Positions 12,001-20,309 of a stretch of 64,000 bases of DNA are shown here, one piece after another. A program made the translations under genes and the position numbers. This stretch comes from Sphaerolaimus hirsutus (Eukaryota; Nematoda; Chromadorea; Monhysterida; Sphaerolaimidae): positions 4,898,001 to 4,962,000 of the forward strand of contig OZ038454.1 in the NCBI GenBank assembly GCA_964036195.1. Reading direction: 5' to 3'. How positions within the stretch are numbered: position 1 is the first letter of the stretch; each line of letters begins with the position of its first letter. The notes beneath the pieces are model-generated. The model did no database searches. It saw nothing but the letters and a program-made list of their open reading frames with translations, and had not been told where the DNA came from.

Positions 12001-12254
12001 TCAGAAATTCTCACATGGCACTGATACTCAACATGCCCGTCGGCGCCCGTGTCAATATACACTCTATCTACCCAACCTTCGAATTTCCCTCTGCTGGGGT
12101 AGATTTCCGGTCCGTTTTGCATCTGCTGCGCGCGGTAAAGTTGTCGCGGGGGAATGGTTCCACCGCCGCAGGCACCATGCGTATTTGTCTCCTTGGACTT
12201 TATGGGCGGGGCGTCTGCACCTTCAAATGGGCGTTTGCGAGAAGCCGAAGCCAT
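9030..12254 (-). CDS. Upf1-like SF1 helicase encoded by the retrotransposon, N-terminal part
   Basis: The ORF has its own ATG (12,254), 230 bp after the integrase stop. It is 1,074 codons long before an in-frame TGA and about 1,320 with the continuation. Seen in the sequence: Walker A SPFGSGKTTT at about residues 596-605, a motif Ia-like TCTVNSAADE near 648, Walker B VDEAS at 886-890, motif III FGDSKQLT at 915-922, and FRGHRQLI near 960 in the position of the arginine-containing motif IIIa/IV. With motifs V and VI downstream this is the SF1 Upf1-like signature (DNA or RNA unwinding driven by ATP). Residues 1-560 match nothing I can name; the start is basic and may be a nuclear targeting region. 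A helicase is not a normal component of Ty3/Gypsy elements. It might unwind nucleic acid during reverse transcription, integration or export, or counter host RNA decay; these are guesses. Confidence 0.88.
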   Translation of the reverse strand: MASASRKRPFEGADAPPIKSKETNTHGACGGGTIPPRQLYRAQQMQNGPEIYPSRGKFEGWVDRVYIDTGADGHVEYQCHVRISEQTMAILSENEQWVNADEAYPYFYYSNKRAKAARDKRTTQLVDLCARIQKQHPSMFLPLVRHGMRFSATAIAQKIENPRYWEFTGIAIWGNQTKCPLNVAAPVVVSTQGTRRITQAARTLTRGDTSGYQPYTSDWKTARLRAAFTPSNYKNLEPLGAAERGDAGPEKLVILHREYVSDSRVENLSAGQLGLAHVEYHDLNDLDVFGDEFYGHAYGLQVATAEDISNSGIQPDTENRDSMDIFLRYKLSILAAAHCYNESFLRFREKRATDVCAHVFWEHTPQGTACDIMVRRPDPEELQADTFEGPEEQRVCLLEQVNTQTQLLNQATPMSVLSLVQARQDEDKPAAGSPNLSVRITSVESEPTTTMLHAKLDMAASQSALPRTLESGRYMVRGSNDSPNYDQTMRSLQAALNKAPVGWVPKVVQGSKVLTLEAQIQLAVILNLRLLDDETDWALISHEANELYESLFRGKNEQMIQAKLGEFLPQQGQVEVLGAVITAVQMRKPLLIMCDSPFGSGKTTTQNQLAYVCSRGYNYYNSRPRVRAGSDLPSDKQPNAKYHSTLITCTVNSAADEGARRALTNLNKLGQQDIFGALEVLLRERAKWTAMADTPFSEMQKLEGFEEFLKLRAAFPVRVLSPMWESDPSYSTTPATQLPTLHTLAQRTGHNIVRLSPKWTAALEKYDGAKKDYELVDKIINNCTDDAVIRAQLTEQVPFLTAEDGDKQPFDDFEAGVAGARAGEASLADQGFWGKVLRRALSKYVRSTVRLHRVFLEVVQPGQIHVTLDSANDARIKSVTACAVIVDEASLASDAAVISVVQAAQLPVNGMLLLFGDSKQLTRMIRVQDWVEPVLKPDPTLIDRLTQYQLCPVVHLETVFRGHRQLIQANSVAAYNGLLRAYNDTAVHGATMLPSPGDFEDGVMLSSTLVHQGCESKEGMSIINKKELRIILHLYDYLVATVKEDPTLPWADLTDPASLLIVCFYAAQARALIS

Positions 12255-12359
12255 TATAATTATAACAATGTGATAAGATAATTAATTGCGAAGGTTTTTA
12301 TGAACGGGGAAAGCAATAAAAACTCGTGCGGTCCAGTTGCCCGTGGGCAAAAGGGGTGC

Positions 12360-12390
12360 ACAAGCTTCCTAAAAAACACACGCACACTTT
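12360..12390 (-). promoter_or_regulatory. Candidate splice acceptor upstream of the helicase
   Basis: On the minus strand a GTGTGTGTTTTTTAG tract precedes GAAGC, with the AG at 12,370-12,369. This is a strong pyrimidine tract and acceptor, 115 bp before the helicase ATG and after the integrase stop. Together with the donor at 33,861 it could produce a spliced helicase mRNA. Usage is inferred only. Confidence 0.5.
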
Positions 12391-12483
12391 CACACACACA
12401 TCACACCTGTTATACCTGGTTCCGTGTTGCTCGATGCGACGGCGATGGTCATAACGGCTAATTAATCAGCTAATTAATCCATT

Positions 12484-13980
12484 TTAGTCGTCGCCGTATA
12501 ATTCACTGTAAGAAGGGGGAATTAAATATTCACTGGTTGCTTTGCAACGATCTGCATGAACTACATATATTTTCTTATTAATATTGTTGAACAAAGTCAC
12601 TAATGGGTGGGCATAATCAATGCACTCATACGGACCGATAAAGCGAGGCGCGAATTTCTTACTAGGGCCCGTCAACTGAGTAATACGCGGCGTGTACACG
12701 CGTACCGCTTGCCCGCGTTGCACATTCAATCGGCGCGCACGGCAATTGGCGTAAAATTGCTCCTTTTGCTGCGCCTTTGCTAAAGCGGTGTGCGCTGCTT
12801 CTCGCGCTGTGGTCAGACGCGCGCCTAATTCATTTATAAGAGCGCGCTTATGCGGCAATGAGGGCAATGCCTCGGTGTCAGGGGGAGGCTCGATCATACG
12901 CTCCCACATGGACGCAGCAGGCTTGCCAAATAGCAACGCATAGGGGGTGGTTTGCAAAGAAGGGTGTTTCGATGTATTGTACGCATGTACAGCGGCGCCT
13001 AAATGTATGTCCCAATCGTCATGTGTACGATTTACATAGTGGGATACTATTTCCATCAGAACACCATTCCTACGTTCCACCATTCCATTACTCTTGGGGG
13101 TGTACGCAAAAGACGTGTGTTGAGTCGCGTTCAAATATTGTAAAAGCTTGGCAAAAGTGCCCTCAGTAAAGCTAGGGGCGTTATCACTGAGTATAATGGC
13201 CGGCACACTAAATATAGGCAAAATGTGCAACAAAAATGCAAATGATACTGTGTCTTGTTTTATGTCGGGAACGGGCACGGCAATCCCAAAACGTGTGCAC
13301 TGATCAACAAATACTAACACATGTCGGTTTCTGCGTTTCGTGGTTAGTAAAGGTCCTATTGCGTCTACTGCTATCACATCACCTGGCCTTTTGGCTACCT
13401 GGCGGCACACCATTTGAGTTCGCATTGCCGCTCTGAGACCTTTCTTGGCGTTGCACGAAGGGCAAGTAGCAACCCAGCGCGCACTTTCTGGCCGCATTCC
13501 TGGAAACCACGCGAATTCCTGCAACCTTTCAAATGTTTTTATTATTCCTAAATGGCCCGCCGTGGGGTGATTGTGAGCTAATTCTAACACGAATGGAACT
13601 AATTCCGACGGGATACACACTGGGTCGTATAGCTGTATACCTGGTATCTGGGACGTTCCCGCTTGGCGACGTAATAAACCGTATTGATCAATAAAATACG
13701 GCGCGGCGCTGTAAAAATTATCTGCGCGACACACTTCTATAGTTGTGGCTATGTACGGTTCTTCTGCTTGTAGTCGCTTCAACTTATCAACCGAAGTCAT
13801 GGGAGGTAGCGCCATGATTGTACTGCGCTTGGTTACACTCGTTAAACCCGGAACACGTTCATTTCCGGCTCCTGAACCACCAGCCATTGTTCCAGTTCCA
13901 GGCGCTTCCGCATTCTGCTGCCGCTCTCGCAGCCCAGGTGACTCCGCCTCTTTTCGCCCGCGCGTCCGGTCGCTGATTGG
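12484..13980 (-). CDS. pol: Integrase (Ty3/Gypsy class)
   Basis: The open frame runs from the TGA at 13,981 to a TAA at 12,484. Numbering from the ATG at 13,887, the zinc-binding HHCC region has a histidine pair near 107/112 (HPTAGH) and cysteines at 142 and 145. The catalytic core has D175, D235 (LSDNAPSF) and E271 (GMVERRNG). The last two are 35 residues apart, the DD35E arrangement that cuts and joins LTR ends. A GPY/F-like stretch (FAPRFIGPYECIDY) lies near the C-terminus, and no chromodomain is visible. The frame is the same as the RNase H segment upstream, so pol was continuous through 13,981. It is intact as a domain, but in this copy it could only be made by reading through the upstream stops. 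Confidence 0.92.
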   Translation of the reverse strand, partial: PISDRTRGRKEAESPGLRERQQNAEAPGTGTMAGGSGAGNERVPGLTSVTKRSTIMALPPMTSVDKLKRLQAEEPYIATTIEVCRADNFYSAAPYFIDQYGLLRRQAGTSQIPGIQLYDPVCIPSELVPFVLELAHNHPTAGHLGIIKTFERLQEFAWFPGMRPESARWVATCPSCNAKKGLRAAMRTQMVCRQVAKRPGDVIAVDAIGPLLTTKRRNRHVLVFVDQCTRFGIAVPVPDIKQDTVSFAFLLHILPIFSVPAIILSDNAPSFTEGTFAKLLQYLNATQHTSFAYTPKSNGMVERRNGVLMEIVSHYVNRTHDDWDIHLGAAVHAYNTSKHPSLQTTPYALLFGKPAASMWERMIEPPPDTEALPSLPHKRALINELGARLTTAREAAHTALAKAQQKEQFYANCRARRLNVQRGQAVRVYTPRITQLTGPSKKFAPRFIGPYECIDYAHPLVTLFNNINKKIYVVHADRCKATSEYLIPPSYSELYGDD

Positions 13981-14030
13981 TCACAGTAACTCCGCCTCCT
14001 CGTTTAAGCCACTTCGTTCGCTGATTGGCT
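13972..14030 (-). promoter_or_regulatory. Tandem CCAATCAGC boxes inside pol
   Basis: On the minus strand, two copies of the CCAAT-box sequence RRCCAATCAGCGA (at 14,030 and 13,982) lie 48 bp apart, each followed by GAGGCGGAGT. This is an imperfect 48-bp tandem duplication in the RNase H to integrase linker, and the TGA at 13,981-13,983 sits at its junction. The match to NF-Y-type CCAAT boxes may be chance, or it may mark an internal promoter. Confidence 0.35.
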
Positions 14031-14371
14031 GGTACGCTGCCCTGCTCGCCGCAGCTACCGTAACCTGCTTATCGTGCGGGATAGCGATTTCACGGCACGT
14101 AACTTGTGCAAACTGCTCAAAAGCCTCATCCAGGTCCTTTTTCTCGTCGAATACCACTGGCGCGTCTTGTCTTCTAGATAATGCATCTGCTAATTCGTTG
14201 CTTTTTCCCCTCAAGTGCTTGAACGTGATTTGGTACGGCGTAATTGCTAAAGCGAACTTGTGTAGCATGGCGTGCGGGGTAGTCTCTAAATTAGGATTCT
14301 TTACCCACGAAATACTCTTGGCGTCAGTCCAGACTTCAAAGGGCCGTCCCGCCAGATAACAATGCCAATTA
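13981..14371 (-). pseudogene. pol: RNase H C-terminal fragment, cut off by the BEL insertion
   Basis: The open frame starts at the BEL insertion edge. It shows FEVWTDAKSISWV and then GKSNELADALSRR, both typical of the second half of Gypsy RNase H. It stops at TGA 13,981-13,983, with integrase in the same frame below. Taking away the BEL element and one copy of CGTAT brings this frame into phase with the RT/RNase H frame ending at 26,873. The insertion therefore split one continuous ORF. Confidence 0.85.
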
Positions 14372-14376
14372 CGTAT

Positions 14377-15664
14377 TGTGCTGACCGTGGCAAAATGGAT
14401 GGATAAAGAAATACAGAGAATTGATAATTAGGCTCATATTTATCTATTTACCTATTTGCACCAATTTACATTTCATGCACCATATTAATTTACCGCAAAT
14501 TGTATTTCCTACACTTATTACGTATCCATGGAGAATATTCAATTAGGAAAGTGTTCTATAAGTTATTGATAGGTTTATGTGGAATGTTTAGGTTAAAAGG
14601 TCAAATATGTTATTATTAGGTGTATTAATATAAAATTAGGCTCATTCAACTCGCCGTAATTTTCTGATCATGATTATACATACATTTGCATAGTTTACTT
14701 GCAGTTTACAAAAGTCAAATCTTGTAAATATTTACGTGCTGCGTAATTATCTAGGCCAGCGTCCTAATAGAGAAATGGTGCCCTGCGTGCAACTAGCATT
14801 TACTTTACAAAGCCCTTCGCATAGGTATAATTGTCATAACCCTGTTCACAACTATTTATATTTACTTAATAATTATAATACCTTGCTCAATCGAATATAT
14901 TATAAACTCTGCTCAATTACAATACCCATTTACCTCAAATAAGTCCCAATTTGCTAGATTATTCAACATACGTTTCCAGGAAGTGATTATTATTATCATG
15001 TTGAATATACCTTATTCTATTTACGTCATTAGGAACATTTACACTACTATTTACAGTTTTCAAACCCTATCTTATTAGTTCCAATGTGCGTCAATGTTTT
15101 CTGACAAATTGAAGCAAATTAGTAAATCGGCCGAGTTTGCCGACTTCGCGCCTCTCAAGATTAATAGTTTTTCTATTAACCCAATTTGTACTTGGTATTT
15201 CTTTACCATAATTGTTTGAATGTATGCACGCATAGAATAAGCCAACTGTTTCTGTTAAATGTGTCTTATTGCTATATTAGTGGTTTATTTGTGCATTTGT
15301 ATTAGGAAATTACTGTAGCTGTTTTTCTATACGTGATTTCCGTGTCTTAGCTACTTTGAGAGTTTTTACTTCAGTCTGCGGACCCACCCCAAGTGAACAA
15401 AATAAGCTAGCGATAGAAACTTCGACTAGGAAGCTCGCTAGGCTTTGCGCTTTTGTAACACGCTGTATCTGATCGAAATAAAGTACCTGAAACAATTCGA
15501 ACCCCCTTTCAACACGCAACTACGAAATAAACTCAACTTGGCTGTCGACAAGTGGACGTTCGGCAACAACGGGAAATCAACCACTCTAAAGGCCGTTTCT
15601 CACTACGGTCTTGAAGCAGCCGGATTCGGTGGTAGAAGACGCTGACTTCGGTGGCTTCATCACA
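14377..15664 (+). repeat. 5' LTR of the BEL/Pao element
   Basis: It starts TGTGCTGACC and ends CTTCATCACA, obeying the TG...CA rule. An AATAAA lies at 15,477-15,482. The small ORFs inside are duplicated in the 3' LTR and match no family. Confidence 0.96.
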
Positions 15665-16891
15665 TGGCGCAGCGAGCAGGGTGATTGCATGACATTGTGC
15701 TATCACCAAGCCGGAACGGACATTGTGCGGCAGTTGGCAGAACTTCAAAAGTCCTGCTGAACATCAATTGGCCTTGGCTGAGCGTTGGCTGTTGATTTGC
15801 AGACAGCATTGTGCCAGAGTCACGGCACTCCTGTCTACATCCTGGGAGCGGTTCTACGCTCACGCGCGGAGGACACTGGAGTTCTGACAAGCCTGTCAGG
15901 ATTTCAGGCAGCTTTCACCAGTGTTCTGGCAAGGTGCTAGACGCTGGGCGGCACCGGCATTTGACAAGGAGTCATTGTCGGACGGTGGTCAAACTTTTGC
16001 TGGACGCTCCTGGACATCCGGACGCCAGTGACCGCTCGCACGTCCTTCCTAAGCCAAGGGAGGGTGACCTGACGGAGACAGGATCGCCACAAAGCCACGC
16101 TAGTCAAAGGGCTGTTTTTGGGCATTCGCGGAGGTCCCTCGCTCCACTGGGTAAGAGTGGACTCATACCTCGGAAGTGCAAAAGTAGGGGTATCAGTGTA
16201 CAAAGGGCTGTAGCTGACAGAGGGCTGTAGCTGACAGAGAGTGGATTTGAAAACCAAGTATTAGGATACTTGGTAGCGTGTAGGGGCTTTGCGGAGCTCC
16301 CATCAAATATACACGCTGTGCCTGCTCGGTACCATCAGATCAGACAGCACAAAAGTGCCAGAATTCTGCATTGCACAAGCGCAATTGCAGAGCAGTGTAC
16401 AGAAACACTGCCCAGAATCAGAAAGTGCACCAGAGTGCACAGAAACGTGTCACGGGCGACACGGCAAGCGCAACACTGCGCACAGCGGCACAGGAGCCGC
16501 TCAGGAAAGCAAGTGGCCGGCGTGGTCACAAGGCACACAGGCGTGCCAGAAAGAGCGCCAGAGCGCTCAGAAAGAGTGTGTACGGACCCTCTTTGGGCGC
16601 ACACTGCTGGGCAAATAACTTGTTTATTGTCCAGGTGGATTTGACCGGTGTGTTGAAGTCAACGCGTGTAAACAATCACGTCAGGGGCTTTAGGAACACA
16701 CCTGGTGCCAGTGCAGTAAAGGTCAACGCGTGAGAACACGTCAGGGGCCTGTAGGACTGCATTGGTATTGTGCGTGGCACAACAAATCCGTAGTGCACAG
16801 AGCACTACACAGAAACACGCAGAGAAGCGTCACAAGCGTCACAGGAGACGCACTATAAAGAGAAACAGTGAAGGAAAATTCATCAGCGAAA
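15665..16891 (+). other. BEL/Pao leader with primer-binding site
   Basis: The leader begins TGGCGCAGCGAGCAGGG immediately after the LTR. It starts with TGG as expected for pairing with a tRNA 3' CCA; which tRNA is not decided. Two local duplications occur: GGGCTGTAGCTGACAGA repeated near 16,205-16,240, and a roughly 70-bp imperfect repeat starting GTCAACGCGTG at about 16,658 and 16,722. ORFs of 100-140 codons here do not resemble proteins. Confidence 0.6.
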
Positions 16892-17713
16892 ATGGTTTCG
16901 CCAACGGGTCACATCAGAAAGACCCTGGGGCCAGCAAAGCACAGGGTGGAAAGTAGATTGGCAAGAGAATTTGCCAAATATGACCTGGAACTATTTGCGG
17001 AAGCATCAAAGGATGATAAGAGAACAGAGATGAGAAGAGTGATTGCATCTGTCAAACAGGAGGGTGCAAAATTGGAAAGTGCAATGAATGCAGTGAAAAC
17101 TCAATTTGACGCATGGAGGGATATCGTCAAGGACATTGACGAACCCGACCAGATGGAACAAGAACAGAAGATATACCAAGACTCATATGAGGAATATGCA
17201 AATATGTCGGACTTGGTGACACAGAAAGTAGTAGCCATGAATGTGTACATCGAAGAGTTGCAAGACATGATCCAGCAACAGAGCGGAAATACCATGTATG
17301 AAGTCAATACAGCATTCATACAGCAGATGGCTGCCCAGATGGCTCTGACAGCTCAGGGAGCTGCTCCGGGGGCCAGTTCAACCAATGCAACCACAGCAAA
17401 GAGCGTCAAATTGCAGAAACTGGAAGTTGAACAGTTTACTGGGGAAATTGTCAAATTTCGATCATGGTGGCAAATGTTCGAATCCCACATTCACAATCGG
17501 ACAGATTTGGAGGACATTTCCAAGTTCTCATACTTGAGGAGCTTGTTGAAAGGCTCAGCATTTGGCATGATCAGTGGATTGAGTGTGACCGCAGAAAATT
17601 ATGCACCCGCAATTGCAATGCTCAAAATGAGATATGACCAGCCAGTTGTGGTCAGAAACACGCTGATGAGTAATATCATGAAGTTGCGACAGGCCAGGAA
17701 TACCTGCAATTGA
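16892..17713 (+). CDS. gag: BEL/Pao Gag, N-terminal part
   Basis: The start chosen is the ATG at 16,892; the frame also extends upstream to a GTG at 16,868. After an alpha-helical N-terminus, the stretch VEQFTGEIVKFRSWWQMFE, followed by ISKFSYLRSLLKGSA and then AENYAPAIAMLKMRY, is the conserved core of the Pao-type Gag family (DUF1759). The frame ends at a TGA (17,711) just after MKLRQ, where Gag should continue. The missing continuation is in the +1 frame from about 17,694. This is a break in mid-Gag, unlike a normal gag-pol junction. Confidence 0.9.
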   Translation: MVSPTGHIRKTLGPAKHRVESRLAREFAKYDLELFAEASKDDKRTEMRRVIASVKQEGAKLESAMNAVKTQFDAWRDIVKDIDEPDQMEQEQKIYQDSYEEYANMSDLVTQKVVAMNVYIEELQDMIQQQSGNTMYEVNTAFIQQMAAQMALTAQGAAPGASSTNATTAKSVKLQKLEVEQFTGEIVKFRSWWQMFESHIHNRTDLEDISKFSYLRSLLKGSAFGMISGLSVTAENYAPAIAMLKMRYDQPVVVRNTLMSNIMKLRQARNTCN

Positions 17714-20309
17714 AAGGCTGCTCCAGCAGTTGGAGTCACTGGGCGAATCAGTGGAACATCCAATGCTGTTGAGCCAGCTGCAACAGAAAGTGCCACCCGA
17801 GGTTCTCAGAGAAATCCAGAAGGAACAGGGAACTGAGGAAGCCTTGACGGTGGAAAAATTCAGAAAGCTGTTTGGCCAGCAGCTAGCGCTCAGTGAGGCT
17901 GTACAGCACGCACAGCAAACTGAGGCACCAGTTCAGCAATCGCGCCAAGGATTCTGGAATAATCCTCGCGCACAGCAATTCAATAATCGATTCCAAGGCA
18001 ATGGGAATCGATTCAGAGGGCCAGAGAACCCAAGGACCAGCACAGGGAGCATGTCTGTGATCCAGAATGGTCAGAGTGCACCACAGGCTGGATTCATGAA
18101 TCCTGGGAGGCCGTGTGTGTTCTGCAATGACACACAGCAATTACACTTTAATGATAAGTGTCCAAAGTTCAAAACTGCCAGAGAAAGGAGAGTGATTTTG
18201 TCAAAGGCAGAGCGATGCCTGAGATGCCTGCAGAAAGGGCATTACATGAATCAATGTCAATTTACGAGAAGTTGCTTCTATTGCAAGTCTAATAGGCACC
18301 ACACTGCGGTGTGCCCAGAGAAATTTGGTGACAATGGCAATGGAAACGTTGGACGGCAAATTCCAGCGTTCAGAGCGAATGGTCAACAGAATGGCCAGCA
18401 ATCAGCAAACAATGGCAGAAAGTCTGTGCCGACGGCCGGTCGACCAGCACAGAGCCAACAGAGAAAGGCCACAGTGAATTGTGTCACTGTGGAAGAAGCT
18501 GGACCAGAAGTGGTAGAGACAGAAACCATATCCAGCACAGTGGTTACAGAACCAAATACAAAGCAACAGAATACGTCAGTGAACCTGTCAGTAAACAGGA
18601 ATATGTCAATGTTGATGACAGCCAGAACCGTGATTGAGGCTTCAGGAATGGATACAGAGATGGAGCCTGAACAGCCACCACTACAGATTCAAGCGTTCCT
18701 GGACACAGGATCCCAGGGAACGTACATGTCAGAGAAAGTGGCCAAGAAACTCAATTTGAAAAGTACAGGTGAACACCACATCCAGGTGTACACATTCGGA
18801 AATGAAAAGCCGCACTATAAAGTAGTACAGCAAGTGGAATTCAGAATGCGGCTCAGAAATGGCCAGAAAGTTGATATGGTGGCTGATGTGGTCCCGACGT
18901 TGACCACAGAACAAGTCAAAGTGCCTGTGTCAGAACAGGACGAAAAGTACCTGCAGAAGTACTTCCCGGATGAGAGCTACTTTGCAGACAGAATTCCCAA
19001 GGAAAAAGGGACAGAGGGCAAGTTCAAGCCAGACATTATAGTGGGCTTGAATTATTTCTGGGACTTGATGTCCAGAAACACCAGCACCACCAGACTTCCG
19101 TCAGGATTGTATGTCATTCCATCAGAATTGGGATTGCTGATGGGAGGTGGGCAGCTGACGAGCAACAGAAATCAATGGACCACGGATAGCGCATATTCGG
19201 TGGTGGTCAACACAATTGTGCATCAAATTCAGAGAGAAAAGTGGTATGAGGAAGCACCGTTGTCAATTGCTCCTGTACCAAATGTCAAAGACATGGATAG
19301 ACTGGATACCATTGGCATAATGGACCAGCCAGACCTCGTTGAGGACGATGAGGCCATCAAGCAATTCAATGAGAGTGTACAGAGAAACCCAGATGGACGG
19401 TACTCTGTAAAGTTCATGTACAAACCGAATTTGCATGAACTCCCAGATAACAAAGCAATGGCGTTCAAGAGGTTCAGGTACCTCACCAACAGGCTCAAGA
19501 GAGACCCAGAATTACTGGAGAAAATTCAGGCAATCATGAAAACACAGGAGGAGCAAGGAGTAATTGAGAAAGTCCAAGAGGATATTATGGATGGCAGAAA
19601 GTTCCATATATTGCCTCATCAACCAGTGATAACGCCAGAGAAAACTACCACAAAGGTCAGAGAGGTATATGATGCCTCAGCAAAACCGCCAGGCATGCCA
19701 AGCTTGAATGAGTGCATGTACCGCGGTCCAGTTATACTACCACAGCTGGTAGGGATGCTGATGCGATTCCGGTTGAATGGAATCGCCCTGGTCGCAGACA
19801 TAGAGAAAGCATTTCTGCAGATTAGTCTACAGGACAGTGACAGAGATGTAACAAGATTTCTGTGGTACAAAGATCCCACGAAACCATCCATGGAGGACAA
19901 CATTCAGATTTACAGATTTGCCAGAGTACCATTTGGTATAATCTGCAGCCCAGCGCTGCTGGCGCTGACAGTCAGATACCACCTGAATCAAGCTGGCACA
20001 GAAAATGCAAAATTGATCGATGAAAATCTGTATGTGGATAATTTGATCCTCAGTGTGGACACAGAGCAGAAAGCAATCGAATTGTACCAGGAATCCAAAG
20101 TGTTGTTCACAGAGGCACAGATGAATCTGAGAGAATGGAACAGCAACAATAAGAGCTTTACTTGGCAATTGGCAGAGTCAGATGTAGCCAAGGAAATTGT
20201 CACAACAGTCCTAGGAATGAAATGGGACACAGAGAGCGACCAGATGTGGCTGAAAACGCCAAAGACAGTTCAGCAAAGAAAGAAAGTAAAAGGACAGTTG
20301 CAAAGGTGA
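17694..20309 (+). CDS. pol: BEL/Pao Gag C-terminus, protease and reverse transcriptase
   Basis: Numbering from the ATG at 17,730, three zinc knuckles lie at about 129-144, 163-176 and 182-195 (for example CLRCLQKGHYMNQC). An aspartic protease with FLDTGSQGTYMS follows at 323-334. The RT then shows MPSLNECMYRGP, VADIEKAFLQI, FARVPFGIICSPALL and the catalytic LYVDN near 767-771, the YVDN-type box of BEL/Pao. The frame runs past the RT and stops at 20,309. The true path moves to the -1 frame within 20,230-20,305. Confidence 0.93.
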   Translation, partial: PGIPAIERLLQQLESLGESVEHPMLLSQLQQKVPPEVLREIQKEQGTEEALTVEKFRKLFGQQLALSEAVQHAQQTEAPVQQSRQGFWNNPRAQQFNNRFQGNGNRFRGPENPRTSTGSMSVIQNGQSAPQAGFMNPGRPCVFCNDTQQLHFNDKCPKFKTARERRVILSKAERCLRCLQKGHYMNQCQFTRSCFYCKSNRHHTAVCPEKFGDNGNGNVGRQIPAFRANGQQNGQQSANNGRKSVPTAGRPAQSQQRKATVNCVTVEEAGPEVVETETISSTVVTEPNTKQQNTSVNLSVNRNMSMLMTARTVIEASGMDTEMEPEQPPLQIQAFLDTGSQGTYMSEKVAKKLNLKSTGEHHIQVYTFGNEKPHYKVVQQVEFRMRLRNGQKVDMVADVVPTLTTEQVKVPVSEQDEKYLQKYFPDESYFADRIPKEKGTEGKFKPDIIVGLNYFWDLMSRNTSTTRLPSGLYVIPSELGLLMGGGQLTSNRNQWTTDSAYSVVVNTIVHQIQREKWYEEAPLSIAPVPNVKDMDRLDTIGIMDQPDLVEDDEAIKQFNESVQRNPDGRYSVKFMYKPNLHELPDNKAMAFKRFRYLTNRLKRDPELLEKIQAIMKTQEEQGVIEKVQEDIMDGRKFHILPHQPVITPEKTTTKVREVYDASAKPPGMPSLNECMYRGPVILPQLVGMLMRFRLNGIALVADIEKAFLQISLQDSDRDVTRFLWYKDPTKPSMEDNIQIYRFARVPFGIICSPALLALTVRYHLNQAGTENAKLIDENLYVDNLILSVDTEQKAIELYQESKVLFTEAQMNLREWNSNNKSFTWQLAESDVAKEIVTTVLGMKWDTESDQMWLKTPKTVQQRKKVKGQLQR

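Noticed and set aside
8283-12254. Helitron or Maverick element as the source of the helicase
   Set aside because: Motif III and motif V/VI fit Upf1-like rather than Pif1-like helicases. No Rep, DNA polymerase B or capsid genes are present, and the ORF lies within the LTR pair on the coding strand.
15310-15519. Small ORFs inside the BEL LTR
   Set aside because: They are present only because the LTRs are duplicated. They have no family similarity and lie in regulatory sequence.
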